Source: Rebecca billardiae RCC1528 (taxonomy: Eukaryota > Haptophyta). Taken from it: a stretch of 64,000 nucleotides of DNA. Below, in pieces: positions 41,838 through 53,500 of this stretch. The stretch is taken from positions 2,356,001 to 2,420,000 of the forward strand of contig OZ251223.1 of the NCBI GenBank assembly GCA_965240325.2, read 5' to 3'. Under the pieces are notes generated by a model. The model saw only the letters and a program-made list of their open reading frames with translations, made no database searches and had not been told where the DNA came from. The position numbers were made by a program, and so were the translations under genes. Each line of letters begins with the position of its first letter. The stretch's first letter is position 1.

Positions 41838-42791
41838 ATGCTAGCATTGGTCGTTGCCGCCGCGATTGGATGGGGCGGTGCCCCTATCGACACTCGGCTG
41901 CACGGCTCCCGCGACATCTCTCGCTTGCGGACGAGCGCTCTCACGCCGTCGGTGACCGCACGCGCGCGCGTGCGGGCATGCGACCCAGACGACGAGGACA
42001 AGGACCTGACCAAACAGTGGAGCGAGTTTCAGCGGCAAAACGACGCGGAGTTCACGGCCGCATCGATAGCCGAGGCGGAGCTCGACCCGAAGCGTCGGGC
42101 GCTGTGGGAGCAGCTCCGCCGCGCCGCCGAGATCGACGCGGTGAAGGGCGCGCGCGCGACGCTGCGAGGCGAGGCGGAGGAGGAGGACGCGGCGGCCGCC
42201 GACTGGAAGGTGCGCTCGCGCGCGCTTTCCGAGCTGCAGTACTGGCTCATCACGACGGGCAACCCAGATGCGGAGTCCGCCATGATCGACATCATTCAGA
42301 AGTACTGCGACGACGAGCGCTGGGTCGCGATCGAGGCCGACGGCCTGCTTCGCAAGGCATGGGCGGTGCACCGCAATGCCACAGTCAACATGCAGATGGA
42401 GCGGGGGCGCTCGCTGCTGCGCGAGGGCGACGCGCGCCTAGCCGAGCGCACGTTCGACGAGGTCGCGCACAGCGTCCAGCCCCCGTGGCCCGAGGCGCAC
42501 CGATGGCGCGCCAAGGTGCTGCACCTCGCCCTCAACGACGCGCCGGCGGCCATCGAGGCGTACGAGGCCGCGCTCAAGCAGTCGCCCAAGAACTACCCCG
42601 TGCTGTTCGAGCTGGGGTCGCTCCTGATCAAGGACGCGGCGTCGGAAGCGCAGTTCGGCGGGCCACGCGCCCTCGGCTCGGCTGAGCGCGCAACCCGGGG
42701 AGCCGAGCTTCTCGGCCGCGCGGCCGAGCTGAACCCGCTGCTCGAGCCCAAGGTGCGCGCGGTGCTGGGCACGTCGACGGACGATGAGTGA
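41838..42791 (+). CDS. TPR-like protein with N-terminal targeting leader
   Basis: The product is 317 residues from the ATG at 41838; a GTG lies 24 bp upstream. The leader MLALVVAAAIGWGGAPIDTR is signal-like and is followed by an Arg/Ser-rich segment to about residue 50, the pattern of bipartite plastid leaders. Then comes a charged helical part (DKDLTKQWSEFQRQNDAEF; KRRALWEQLRRAAEIDAVKG). The C-terminal half has TPR-type helices: GRSLLREGDARLAERTFDEV, HRWRAKVLHLALNDAPAAIE, AYEAALKQSPKNYPVLFELG. Proteins of this kind often mediate protein-protein contacts in chloroplasts. The specific function is unknown. The opposite-strand frame is a shadow. Confidence 0.65.
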   Translation: MLALVVAAAIGWGGAPIDTRLHGSRDISRLRTSALTPSVTARARVRACDPDDEDKDLTKQWSEFQRQNDAEFTAASIAEAELDPKRRALWEQLRRAAEIDAVKGARATLRGEAEEEDAAAADWKVRSRALSELQYWLITTGNPDAESAMIDIIQKYCDDERWVAIEADGLLRKAWAVHRNATVNMQMERGRSLLREGDARLAERTFDEVAHSVQPPWPEAHRWRAKVLHLALNDAPAAIEAYEAALKQSPKNYPVLFELGSLLIKDAASEAQFGGPRALGSAERATRGAELLGRAAELNPLLEPKVRAVLGTSTDDE

Positions 42792-43549
42792 GTCAGAGAC
42801 AGCAGACGGCCAGGTGCACACTCGCGCATCTCGCCTTGACGGACGCGCTGCCCTTGCACGCGCCTCTTCATCATCCTTGCGTCGCACTTGGAGGAGTCGG
42901 GACCCGCCGGACCTGGTGCCGGGCCCGGGTTGCCGGCCCCACGGGCGCAGGGCGGCACGGCCGCGGGTGAGGCATGGCCAGAGTCCGACGACGCCGCGAC
43001 ACACCAGTGAGACCTCCAGCATGGCAGGGAGCCACCGCGCGGGTCCCTATGTAAACATGTAAAGCCAGCACGCAGAATACGCGACAATACTCGTCGTCAT
43101 TACTGATGAATATTAGTACACGTGAATATATATATATATTTATATATATAATATGTATACCGATTCCGAGATTACCAGTCGTACCTGACATAGTAGTTGG
43201 CAAGTATGCTGAGCATTGAGCACATCAGTCACAGACATGCATCGTCAGTTGCATCACCATCAGGCATCACTCATCACTCATCAGGGGCAGCGCGCGCGCC
43301 TCAGCAGGTCACGCGGGTCCACGGCTGGGCCTCGTCAGGAGCCCGCGGTCGCGGCGGCCGAGTACTGTAGCAGCGCCAGCAGCGAATTTTCCGTTCTCGC
43401 TCGCGTCGCCACCGGCCCACCGGCACTGGGCATGACTGCCACCACGTCCGCTTCTGCTGACCCGCTGACCGCACCGGATCGGCGTGTTCGGTGTTGCCAG
43501 CTGGAGTCGCCTGCTGGCATCTTCATCTGAGAGCGAATGCTGGCAACCA
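42792..43549. other. Convergent intergenic region
   Basis: It holds a TA tract near 43122-43152 and CATCA-rich short repeats near 43215-43285. No gene is seen. Confidence 0.5.
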
Positions 43550-45355
43550 TCAGTCGGCATCCTCGAGGCCGATGGCAGGCCAACCCGCATCCGCGGCATC
43601 GTCGTCCACCTGGTGATGATCAGCGCCATCGGCGTCATCAGTCACTCTGCTTCCGCCGCTTTCGGCGCCGGTCCACGGCGCGAAGCGTGCGAGCCTGCGC
43701 CGCCGCGGCGCTTCGAGCTGCGTCGCATCGCGCCGCCTCTGCCGCGCGTGCGCCGCGGGCTGGCGTGAGCCCGTGCGCTGAGCCGGGCGGGCGTTCCTGC
43801 TGAGGTTGGGGTTCACACGCTGCGCGGCGTTGATCCGGCGCAGCGTGTTCACGACGCAGGCGAGCGACTTCTCGCCGCCAGGGTAGCGCGCGAGCCGCGC
43901 CTCAGCCGCGCGCAGCGCGCGGCGATACACGCGCTGATCGAGCGCTGACTCGTTGGCGACCGGCTCGAGCAGCGCGCGCTCCGAGGCCCACTCCGGGTGC
44001 TGCTGGTGGAGGCGGTGGACGCGCTCGTAGGTGGCGCCCACGATGTCGTACGTGGCGCGCTGCAGCCCGAGCGTGTCGATCAGCTGCACGAAGAACTCGG
44101 AGCCGCGCTCCGTGATGCCGATGATGTCGAGCTGGTCGAGCACGCCGAGCGCCGTGCGCACGGTCTTGGCGCTCGGCTGCCTGTCCCACGACCACGAGCG
44201 CATGTCGAAGTACTTGAGGAGCGTCTTGGTCTGCGCGTTGCGCAGCTCGTGCGCCCAGCGCGGCAGCGCGCGGTGCCAGTTCGGCTCGTGGTACTCCGAC
44301 TCGGGCGCGGTGTGGTACGTGAAGCGCTTGCGGTAGAAGGAGTGTCGGAACGAGTCGTGCAGATTCGAGAGCAGGAACTTGAGCGGGTCGCGCACGCTCA
44401 GGAACGCGCTCGCGCGGCAGCCGGCGCGGGTGAAGGTGGGCGAGGCGCGGAGCGCGCGCACGGCCTCGACGACCTTCGGCACCGAGCCGCCCCCGTGCAT
44501 CTCGAGGATCATCCGCGGGTGCCGCTCGATCACGCTGCCGTTGTTGCTGAGCGCGTGCACGAGGGTCTCGAGCTTGACGCCCATGCCCGCTCGGACCAAT
44601 GGGTCGGGCGCCGGGCTGCCGGGCGGGCGCGGCCGCTTCGGCCCGGTGGAGAACTTGTAGCTCTCGTAGCCAGGCTGGTTCTGGAGGAAGAAGCGCGTCG
44701 TGGTGCCGCCCGTCTTCTCCACGTGCACGAAGAAGGCGACCGAGCACTTTGGCAGCGGGTAGCACGGGAGCGCGCACGGGTCGGAGCACGGCCGAGCGGT
44801 CAGCGTGGGCGCGGGTGCGGGGTCCTTGACGGCCGCGCTTGGCGTGGCCGAGCTCGCGTCGACGTCAGCGGTGGCGCGCTTCGCGTCCGCCCCGCCCGGA
44901 CCCCACCAGCGCCCGGCACCCTTCCCCTTTCCCTTCCCCTTCCCCTTGCCTCTGCCCTTGCCTTTGCCCCTGCTCTTCCCTTTGCCCCACATGCGCGTGG
45001 CGGTGAGGCGCGCCGGCATGCGAGCTGCCTCCGTCACAGCGGGCACGACGATGCGCGACAAGGCTGGCGTCTCGAGCGCGACGGATGGCGTGGTGGGCAC
45101 GGTCAGGTTGTGCACCTGCTCGGCCGCGCCCGCGACATGCGAGGGCACGAGCGCATCCGCGCCAGACTCGTGCAGGATGTAAATGCCGATCGCGAGGGTG
45201 CTCGCAAGGAGGAGCGCGAACGCGATGAGCATGCACGACCTGGGCCCTTCCTCCGGCTTCTGCGCCCCGTTCTCGCGCCAGAGGAGTGGCGTGTCCTCCA
45301 CCTCCTCCTCGTCGTCCTCGTCGCTCGCCTCGGCCTGGGCCGGTGCGGCGGGCAT
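43550..45355 (-). CDS. Golgi-type II membrane sulfotransferase-like protein
   Basis: The product is 601 residues. An acidic cytosolic tail (1-40) is followed by one membrane helix at about 41-61 (CMLIAFALLLASTLAIGIYI), giving a type II topology. A stem follows, with a striking KGKGRGKGKGKG repeat at about 123-146. The catalytic part starts with CSVAFFVHVEKTGGTTTRFF (about 205-224), the 5'-phosphosulfate-binding type motif of carbohydrate sulfotransferases. FLSVRDPLKFLLSNLHDSF resembles the 3'-phosphate-binding SxRDP motif. LGVLDQLDIIGITERGSEFF is the conserved later element. It would transfer sulfate from PAPS to glycans in the Golgi. The C-terminal ~85 residues are Arg/Asp-rich and may be read-through of a missed intron. 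The acceptor is unknown. Confidence 0.75.
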   Translation of the reverse strand: MPAAPAQAEASDEDDEEEVEDTPLLWRENGAQKPEEGPRSCMLIAFALLLASTLAIGIYILHESGADALVPSHVAGAAEQVHNLTVPTTPSVALETPALSRIVVPAVTEAARMPARLTATRMWGKGKSRGKGKGRGKGKGKGKGKGAGRWWGPGGADAKRATADVDASSATPSAAVKDPAPAPTLTARPCSDPCALPCYPLPKCSVAFFVHVEKTGGTTTRFFLQNQPGYESYKFSTGPKRPRPPGSPAPDPLVRAGMGVKLETLVHALSNNGSVIERHPRMILEMHGGGSVPKVVEAVRALRASPTFTRAGCRASAFLSVRDPLKFLLSNLHDSFRHSFYRKRFTYHTAPESEYHEPNWHRALPRWAHELRNAQTKTLLKYFDMRSWSWDRQPSAKTVRTALGVLDQLDIIGITERGSEFFVQLIDTLGLQRATYDIVGATYERVHRLHQQHPEWASERALLEPVANESALDQRVYRRALRAAEARLARYPGGEKSLACVVNTLRRINAAQRVNPNLSRNARPAQRTGSRQPAAHARQRRRDATQLEAPRRRRLARFAPWTGAESGGSRVTDDADGADHHQVDDDAADAGWPAIGLEDAD

Positions 45356-45688
45356 GCTGCTCGGTGCAGTGCGTCCGGCTTCAATGGCGGGGTCCGGTGA
45401 CGACGCAAGGGCCTGCCCTTGCCGCTTGAAGCGCCCTTGCCGCCTTGGCCGTGCGCCCTAAGCTAACCGCTACGTCCATCTGCGTGGATAGCAAGCTGTC
45501 GTCCGACGGGGCCAGGCCGCGGGCCGAGGTCTCTACTCAGTCTCGGTCCAAGGCGCAAGGCCGAAGGGCATGACAGTGCCAACGCAGAGTGAACGCGTGC
45601 CGCACACGCTTCGGGGCCACGCTCCCGCGCCTGGTCCGCCGGCTACGCGCCTCCGACCACCGCCAGCGCGCACGACGCGCGTGACGGC
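45356..45688. other. Intergenic, no gene seen
   Basis: It lies between two minus-strand genes and contains CCTTGCCGC-type short repeats near 45414-45445. Nothing coding is recognised. Confidence 0.6.
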
Positions 45689-45977
45689 TCAGGCGACGAC
45701 GTCCTCGACCTCCTGCTCGCGGCTCTCCGTGACGAGGTGCTCGAAGAGCGCCGTCGAGAGGTAGCGCTCGCCAAACGACGGGATGACGCACACGACCGTC
45801 TTGCCAGCGTTCTCCGGGCGCTTGAGCATCTCGATCGAGGCGAGCACGGCGGCGCCAGAGGAGAAGCCGACCATCAGGCCCTCGTCGGTGGCGAGGCGGC
45901 GCGCCATGTCGATCGCGTCGTCGCCGCCCACCTGCACGATCTCGTCCACCAGCGACGTGTCCATCACCGCGGGCACA

Positions 45978-46014
<37 letters not shown>

Positions 46015-46702
46015 GCGCGCCGCCCGAGAGGACGGCGCTCTCCTTCGGCTCGACGGCGACGACCTTGAGGCCCGAGGCGAGCGGCTTGAGGTACTGCGCG
46101 CAGCCCGTGATCGTACCGCCCGTGCCCACGCCGCCCACCAGGATGTCGAACTTTCCGGAAGTGTCACGCCAGATCTCGGGGCCGGTCGTCTCGCGGTGGA
46201 TCTTGGGGTTGTCCGTGTTGTTGAACTGCTGGAGCATGACGGCGCCCTGCGTGCGCACGAGCTCCTCGGCCTTGGCGATCGCGCCCTTCATCCCCTTCGC
46301 CGCTGGCGTGAGCACGAGCTTCGCGCCGAACGCCTTGAGCATCACGCGGCGCTCGAGCGACATCGACGCAGGCATGGTGAGCGTCAGATCATACCCCTTG
46401 GCCGCGGCGACCATCGCGAGCGCAATCCCCGTGTTGCCCGACGTGGGTTCGACGAGCTTGGTCTGGCCCGGCTTGATCTCCCCGCGCGCCTCTGCCCCCT
46501 CGATCATCGCCAGCCCAAGCCGGTCCTTGACAGAGCTGGCGGGCTCCATCGACTCGAGCTTGCACAGGATCGTGCCGTTCACGCCCTCGGTCACGCGGTT
46601 GAGCTTGACGAGCGGCGTGTTGCCCACAAGGTCGGTCACGCTGCGCGCGTACCGGCGGCCCTGCTCGTCCGTGTGCATGCGGTCTGGCGGGGCGGTGGCC
46701 AT
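45689..46702 (-). CDS. cysK: Cysteine synthase (O-acetylserine (thiol)-lyase)
   Basis: The product is 337 residues, typical length. The PLP lysine is Lys59 in [10 protein letters not shown]. The substrate loop is [20 protein letters not shown] (about 85-104). The phosphate-binding loop is [57 protein letters not shown] and [14 protein letters not shown] all match OAS-TL rather than cystathionine beta-synthase; no CBS domain follows. It makes L-cysteine from O-acetylserine and sulfide. The N-terminus [20 protein letters not shown] lacks an obvious leader, so this may be the cytosolic form. The neighbouring sulfotransferase-like gene is on the same strand, but they are separate transcription units. 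The 5' end lies 198 bp from an inverted-repeat element. Confidence 0.96.
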
Positions 46703-46900
46703 GGCGGGTAGGCGGCGGCGGAGGGCGGTCGGCGGCGGTGTCGGCCGATGAGCGCGGCTTCGTGGCTTAACGGGGACGGGGTTGAGAAAAATAATTATTG
46801 GCGGCCTTTGATCGGTGATCCAATCTCAATAGCTGAACACATTCTGAGATCACCGCGCACGTCCAGTCTGCCGGGGGGACGCGATGTGAACCGCTCTCTC

Positions 46901-48366
46901 ATCAGCCTGAAACGGCCGAGCGGGCTCGACGCGAGCCCGCTTGGGGAAACAGCAGCAGTGCGTTCCACCCGCCGGAGTGCACGCGACCCCTTGGCGGGCC
47001 CTCGGGCGCCAACCGTTGCGGCCTATTGGCTCGTACCGCGTGGGGGGGCGTAGGGTGGACCGATGAACCCTCTCGCACCGCCCGGGCCGACCTCGACACC
47101 CGTCACTCGCTCGCGCGCGGCCGCGGAGCCGCACGAGCGCACCGCCGAGCACCAGGCCGGCACCCGCGCCGGCCAAGCTGGCGAGAATGGCGCTGATGAA
47201 TGGCGGCGAAGGCGCGCCAGCGTTGCGCGCACGAGGAATCACCACGCTCCGCCTGCCGCCACCGCCCCCGCTGTCATCTTGCGCCCTGACCCGCCTCCTG
47301 AGCGGCATGCGCGGTGGGCTGGGGAGTGCCAGGCGGCCATGCTGATCAGCCGCCGCCACCATGGCGCGCGCGCTCACGGCGCAGCACCTCCTGGAGGTAG
47401 TTCCGTGGCACAACGCCAGTGAAGATAAGCACCGTCGCTTGCGGCTGCGATGCGCGCCTTGGCGCGCCGAGACTGGCAACGGCAGGAGATGCATCTGCCA
47501 CACACCGCTGCTGACTGCGAAGTGCGGTAGACCGCAGACAACGCACTCTGCGCAGAGCTCGGCAGCAGCCTCAAGCCTGGCCACACAAACACTCAGGACA
47601 CAGGCACCAGCGCCCGTGCGCGGCAGCTTACTCAGGGACTGGCCTTCTGACATGTCTAGGCAGCTATACAGTACCGCCATGTAACACACAAGTAGCACGC
47701 GCGGGCTGGAACTGCGGTGCCAACCAAGGTTTGGAGCCGCGTCAGCTCGGGGACGCCGCATGTCCTCGGCGCACAGCACCAGCTGCCACCTTCCGCAGTC
47801 TGCGAAGGGCGCTGAGGCCGCAACAGCTCACTGACACACACATGGACCGTGACAAAAGTCCACAACAAGCCACATGCCACTTGAGCCGGGTCCACGCGCG
47901 CGCGCCATGGTGGCGGCGGCTGATCAGCATGGCCGCCTGGCACTCCCCAGCCCTCCGCGCGTGCCGCTTGGGAGGCGGGTCAGGGCGCAAGATGACAGCG
48001 GGGGCGGTGGCGGCAGGCGGAGCGTGGTGATTCCTCGTGCGCGCAACGCTGGCGCGCCTTCGCCGCCATTCATCAGCGCCATTCTCGCCAGCTTGGCCGG
48101 CGCGGGTGCCGGCCTGGTGCTCGGCGGTGCGCTCGTGCGGCTCCGCGGCCGCGCGCGAGCGAGTGACGGGTGTCGAGGTCGGCCCGGGCGGTGCGAGAGG
48201 GTTCATCGGTCCACCCTACGCCCCCCCACGCGGTACGAGCCAATAGGCCGCAACGGTTGGCGCCCGAGGGCCCGCCAAGGGGTCGCGTGCACTCCGGCGG
48301 GTGGAACGCACTGCTGTTATCCCGGTGGCCCTCGCGGCGAGGGCCACTCGGCCGTTTCAGGCTGAT
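46901..48366. mobile_element. 1.47-kb inverted-repeat element with swapped hairpins
   Basis: Arms of about 470 bp (46901-47371 and 47896-48366) are near-identical in opposite orientation, from ATCAGCCTGAAACGGCCGAG at the ends to GGCGGCTGATCAGCATGGCC at the inner edge. The 524-bp spacer is unique. Each arm carries a hairpin about 20 bp from its end, but with different stems: GCGGGCTCG-ACG-CGAGCCCGC on the left (46920-46940) and GTGGCCCTCGC-G-GCGAGGGCCAC on the right (48325-48347). No target duplication or transposase was found. It lies between the cysteine synthase start codon and the CFAP46 stop codon. Confidence 0.65.
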
Positions 48367-48495
48367 TAGACGTGGCTGACAATGAACGGTGCGAGCTGTG
48401 TAGGTCACGTGGCGGCCGAGGGCACGAGTTTGCACATCATTCTGCCCTCGGCCCGCTGCGAACAGGATGATGATCGCCAGTGGCAGCGATTCCGA

Positions 48496-50473
48496 CTACT
48501 TTGACTTGCCACCGCTGCTCTTTGTCGCAGCCGCGGCTGCGCCGGCGCCTGCGCCTGCGCCGCCGGCTGCACGCTCGCCCATGCGCACGAGCGGGGCTCC
48601 GTACACCACGGGCGCGAGCAGCGAGCACAGGTTGGTGATCGGTGGCCGCTGCCCGGGCTGCTCGTCCACCGCGAGCTCGAACGCGACGCTCAAGTCGGCG
48701 TCGGGCGTGGCGGGCGTCATCGGCCTGGACACGGGCTTGCCCGCGCCACCACCCTGGGTGCTCGGGCGCGAGCTGGTCCGGGAGCCGGCGGCGGTGGAGC
48801 GCCGCGCGGCCCGGCCCGAGCCCGGCGGCTTGCCCCCGGCGCCGCCTGCCGGCACGGGCAGCCCCGCCTCCGGCTCGGCGGCTGCCGGCTGCGGCGGCGG
48901 CTCAAGCAGCGCCTTCCGCCCGATCGCGTGCACGGCCTCGGCCACGCTGAGTCCGCCGTCTGCCAGCTGCGTGAGCACGGTGATGAGCAGCTCGCGGTTG
49001 TCCGAGGGCGTGCTCGCCTGCGACGCGCGGGAGGGCGGCCACGCGCGCGGCGCGCGTCAGACGCCGCGGCGCGAGGGGGCGGAGGCTGCAGCCGCACCCG
49101 CCGAGCGCGCCGTGGCGGTCCAGGTCGGGGCGCGCCGCCCCCTCCGCGCGCGCGTGGCACGCACCCACTGGTTGAGCACGACGCAGAGGGCACCACGCGT
49201 GGCGAGGAGCAGCGCCGAGTGGTACGGCTGCTCCAGCTCCAGCCGCGCCGCGCTCTTCTTGTTGTCCAGCTTGCCCTGCCGCCGGATCGATTCCTGCGCG
49301 GCGCCGGAGCCACCGGTGGCGCGTGCGCGCTCGCGCGTGAGCGCGCGTCCGCCTCGCAGTCGGAGTCGCGGCGCGGCGCGCGGCGCGCGGGGGCGCGCGC
49401 GCACCTCGGTGTACAGCTGGTCGCACAGCAGCGCGAGCGCGCAGCTCTCGAGCCCCGCCGTCGCGACCGCCGACGGCGGCGCATACGCGAGCAGCCTCGA
49501 GAGGCCCACATACAAGAAGCCGCCTCCTTTCTCCAGGGCGGCCTGCCAGTCGCCCGGCGCCGGCTGTGTGCTGGCGCCGCTCAGCCCGGGTGGCCACTCC
49601 TTCGCGGCCCAGGGCACCATGCCGCCGCGCTCCTTGAGCACGTCCGCCTCGAAGCGCGCGCGCAGCTCGTCCGCCTCGGCCACCGGGTCGAGCACGTACG
49701 ACCAGCCCTGCTTGCTCAGCACCGGCCCGCCGCCGCCGCCGCCGCCGCCGCGCGCGAGCGCGCCCAGCCTGCGCGCCACAAACGCGCACGAGAAGTCGCG
49801 CGAGACGGAGGCGATGTGGTGGCGCGTGGCGAGGCGCAGGCCCTCGAGCGGCAGCTCGGCGAGGCGCGCGTCCACGCTGAGCACCAGGTGCGTGCTCGCC
49901 GCGCGCCCCTCCCTCGCCGCCGCCGCCTCCTCCTCCGCCGTCGGCGCCAGCACTGCCTGGAGCTCGGCCGCGTCCGTGGTGCGGCCGAGCAGCGCATTGC
50001 ACTCGGCCAGGAGCGCCTCGAGCGCCTGCTCGTCGGCGCCGCGCTCGGCGCCCGCGGTGGACGGGCGCGAGTCGGGCGCGCCGCCCTCGCCGCCCGCCTC
50101 GCCATCGTCGTCCGTCGGCGCGCTCGAGCCCGAGCCCTCGCGCGTGCGCTGCAGCCGCCGCCGCTGCAATGACGCGCGCAGCTTGCGCGCACTCGCGAGC
50201 GCGCCGTGCAGCGCGCGCAGCTGCAGCGGCGCGCGCACGAGCGCGACGCGCGGCGTCGGCGGCGGGGCCTCGACGCCGCCGGCCTCGGCGGCCGCCGCCG
50301 CCGCCGCCGCCGCGCCCTTGCCCCCGCCCGCCCCCGCCCCCGCCGACCCATCCTCCCCCGCGCCCAGCGCGCGCGCCGCGAGCGCAAACAGAGCGTCGCC
50401 CGCAGCGGACAGGGTGAGACACAGCACGCGCACGCCCGACCCTGGCGGCAGCTGGCCGAACTCGACGGAGGGG

Positions 50474-50508
<35 letters not shown>

Positions 50509-53500
50509 CTGCTGCTCGGCACCGCCGCCGCCCTTCCCGCCGCCCTTCTTCCCGCCGCCCTTCCCGCCCGCCGCCGCCGCCCCGGACGCGGGCCGCGGCG
50601 CCGAGCCGGCGGCAACGGCCGAAATCGACGCTGCCGCGGCCGCGGCCGCGCCGCCGTCGTCGCCCGCCTCGGCCTCCGCCTGGTCGCCGACGGCGTCGCC
50701 GTCGCCGCCGTCGAGCAGGGCGTGCAGCGGCGAGCGCGGCACGCGCAGCGCGCGCCACGCCGGGCTCGACGCGTGGAGCGCCGCCTCGACGGCCAGCGCG
50801 GCCGCGAGGCGCGGCGGCTGCGGGCGCGGCGCGCGCAGCGAGCGCTGGTGGCACAGCCTGCGCCGCTCCGCCGCGCCGGGCGGGCACGCGCGGCTCCACA
50901 GCGCGCGCGCCTGCTCGGACACGTCGAGCGCCTGCGCGAGCACCAGCGCCGCGCCCGCCTCCTCCTCGTCCGCGCGGCCCACCGCCTCCGCGAGCGCGCG
51001 TGCCGCCCTCGCCTCCGTGGTTGCCAGGGCGTGGTGGCGCGCGAGCGCGCGCGCGCGGCGCAGCGCGGCGCGCGCGCGCGCGCGCATCGGCGGCAGCTCG
51101 GGCGCGGAGGCGGGCGCCGCGTCGGCCGGCTCGGCGTCGGTCGGCTCCGTCAGCGACTCCGTCTCCGCCGCCTCCGCCGCCGGCGCCGCCTCCGCCGCCT
51201 CGAGCGCGCCGCCGCCGGGCGCCCACGCCGCGGCCATCTCGCCACCAAAGCGCGCAAGCTCGAGCAGAGCGCGCCCGCGCACCGCCTCCGCCTCCGCCTC
51301 GAGCGGCGTGCCGGCGAGCAGCCCCGCGGCGGTGGAGGCGTGCGCGGCCGCGCGGCGCGCGTGCGACGCGTCCGGCGCGAACGCGCCCTCCGGCGTCATG
51401 AACGCGCGCACCGCGTCGTCGAGCGCGCGCAGCCGCTCGGCGCGCGCGCCGCCCGCCGCTGCAGTCGCCGTGGGCAGCTCGGTGGCGGCCGCGGCGCCCG
51501 CGTCCGCGCCGCCGGCGGCGGCGAGCTTGGGCGGCGGGAAGTCGGGGCGCCAGTGGGCGGCGCGCAGGACCTCGACCTCGGCCTGGAGCAGCGCGCGCGC
51601 GAGCTCGATCCGCGCGCGCACGTACAGCACGCGGCCCAGCGCGCGCTCCGCCGGCGTGCGCACCGGCGCGGGCGTGAGGCGCGTGCTCGACACAAACGAG
51701 ACGCGCTCCGCGCACGCCTGCGCGCGCTCGGCGAGCTCGGCGGCGCGCGCGAGCGACGACTCGCGCACGGCGAGGGGCGAGAAGAGGCCGCCCTCGTCGG
51801 GCAGCGGGAACGTCTCGCACAGCTCGGCCGCGCACGCCAGCGCCTCCGTGCACTCCACCAGCGCGCTCAGCGCGCCGAGCTGCTCGGCGGCGGCGAGCGT
51901 CGCGCCCAGCGCCTCGCGCGCGTCCGCCTCGGCGCGCATCGCCGCCTCCGTCTCCGCCGCCATCACCTCCGCCGCCGACGACATGCGGCTGGCGGAGGAG
52001 GTGAGCGAGCGCTCGGCGGGGGGCGAGGACGGCCTACTCCCGCCGCCGCCGCCGCCCGCGCCGCCCGCGCTGCTCACCTCCGTCCCCGCGCCCGTGCTCG
52101 GCGGCGCGCCGATGGCGCCGACCGCGGCCGCGCGCGTGCGCTCGGCGCGCGCGCCGTACGCCCGGCCCATGGCAAGCAGCAGCACAGCGCGCGCGCGCTT
52201 CGCGTCGACGGCGGACTCGGGGTGCTTCTCGGCGAAGGCGTGGAGCGCGGAGGCGCAGCGCTCGAGCGAGCCGATCGCCGCGTCGGTCGCGCCCGCCTCC
52301 GACTCCTCCACCGCCGCCTCGTCCACGTACGACCCGAGCGCGGCCGCGGACGCCGACCAAAAGTCGACGGTGGCGCGGCCGGCGAGCGCGTGGCACTGCG
52401 CGCGCGCCTCGACGCGCGCGGCCTCGGCGGGCTCGCCCTGCGCGGCGAGCAGCGCGGCGCGGTGGTGCTCGGCCCACGCGAGCCGCTTCTCGTCGCCCAT
52501 CCGCTCCGCGTACGCCCTCGCCTCCGCGAGCAGCGCCTCCGCCCCCGCCCACTCGCCTTCGGCCGCCAGCACGGCCGCGAGCTCCAGCCAGACGTGCGGT
52601 GCGGCCGGCAGCCGCGCCGCCTCCACCGCCGCGTCGGCGTGCACGCCGGTGGGCGGCGCGGCGCCGGCGTCGCGCGCCTCGCGCACGGTCTGCTCGAACA
52701 GCGCCGCGTCCGCGCGCGCGCGCGTCACCGCCTCCGCCGAGAGCCGCTCGACGGGCGCGGCGGCGCGCACGGCCGCGGCCGCGAGCGGCAGGCCGAGGCG
52801 GTCGCACAGCGCGGCGCGCCGGCGCGCGCACAGCCCGACGAGGTGCGGCCCGGCGGCGGCGCCGTCGGCGGTGGCGGGGAGGATGTGCGCGGCGATGTGC
52901 TCCGCCGTGCGCAGCACCACCGCCGTCTCGAGCTCCAGCCCCGCCGCGCTCAGCGCGCCGCGCATGAAGTCGAGGTAGTGCAGCGTGAGCGCCGGACGTT
53001 TCACGGAACGTACCGAGATGCACGAGTCGCGCCGGTCGGCGGCCATCAGCTCGAGCAGCCGGTCGGAGGGGGCCCAGGTGAGCCACGCGGAGGGCTCGGC
53101 GGGGACGGCGTGCGTCGGCGCGCCGAACGCGCCCGGCACGAGCGCCGTGTCGCGCACCACCTTCATCTCCGCCGGGTCGCTCGTCGCGCGCAGCCGCTCG
53201 CGCGCGACCGCGCGCGCCTCCGCGACCGAGGCCGCGCTCGCGCTCGAGATCCACATCCGCCCGAGGTACGCGGCGGCGACGGTGAGCAGCTCGACGCGCG
53301 CGCCGAGGGAGGGCGCCATGCGCGCGAGCATGCAGTACACGCGCATCAGGATCTCAAAGTGCCGCACGCCCAGCCCGCTCCCGCCGCTGCTCCCGCCCTG
53401 CCCGCCGCTCCCGGCCACGCTGCCCGAACCGACCGAGGTGGCCGCGAGCTTCTCGCCGTGCCTCGGCCCTCGGCCGCCCACGTGCGCGTTCGCGCCGGCG

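Noticed and set aside
43902-45400. Plus-strand frame across the sulfotransferase-like gene
   Set aside because: Arg/Ala/Val-rich shadow; the minus strand has the membrane helix and sulfotransferase motifs.
45737-46751. Plus-strand frames across cysteine synthase
   Set aside because: Shadows of a gene identified with certainty on the minus strand.
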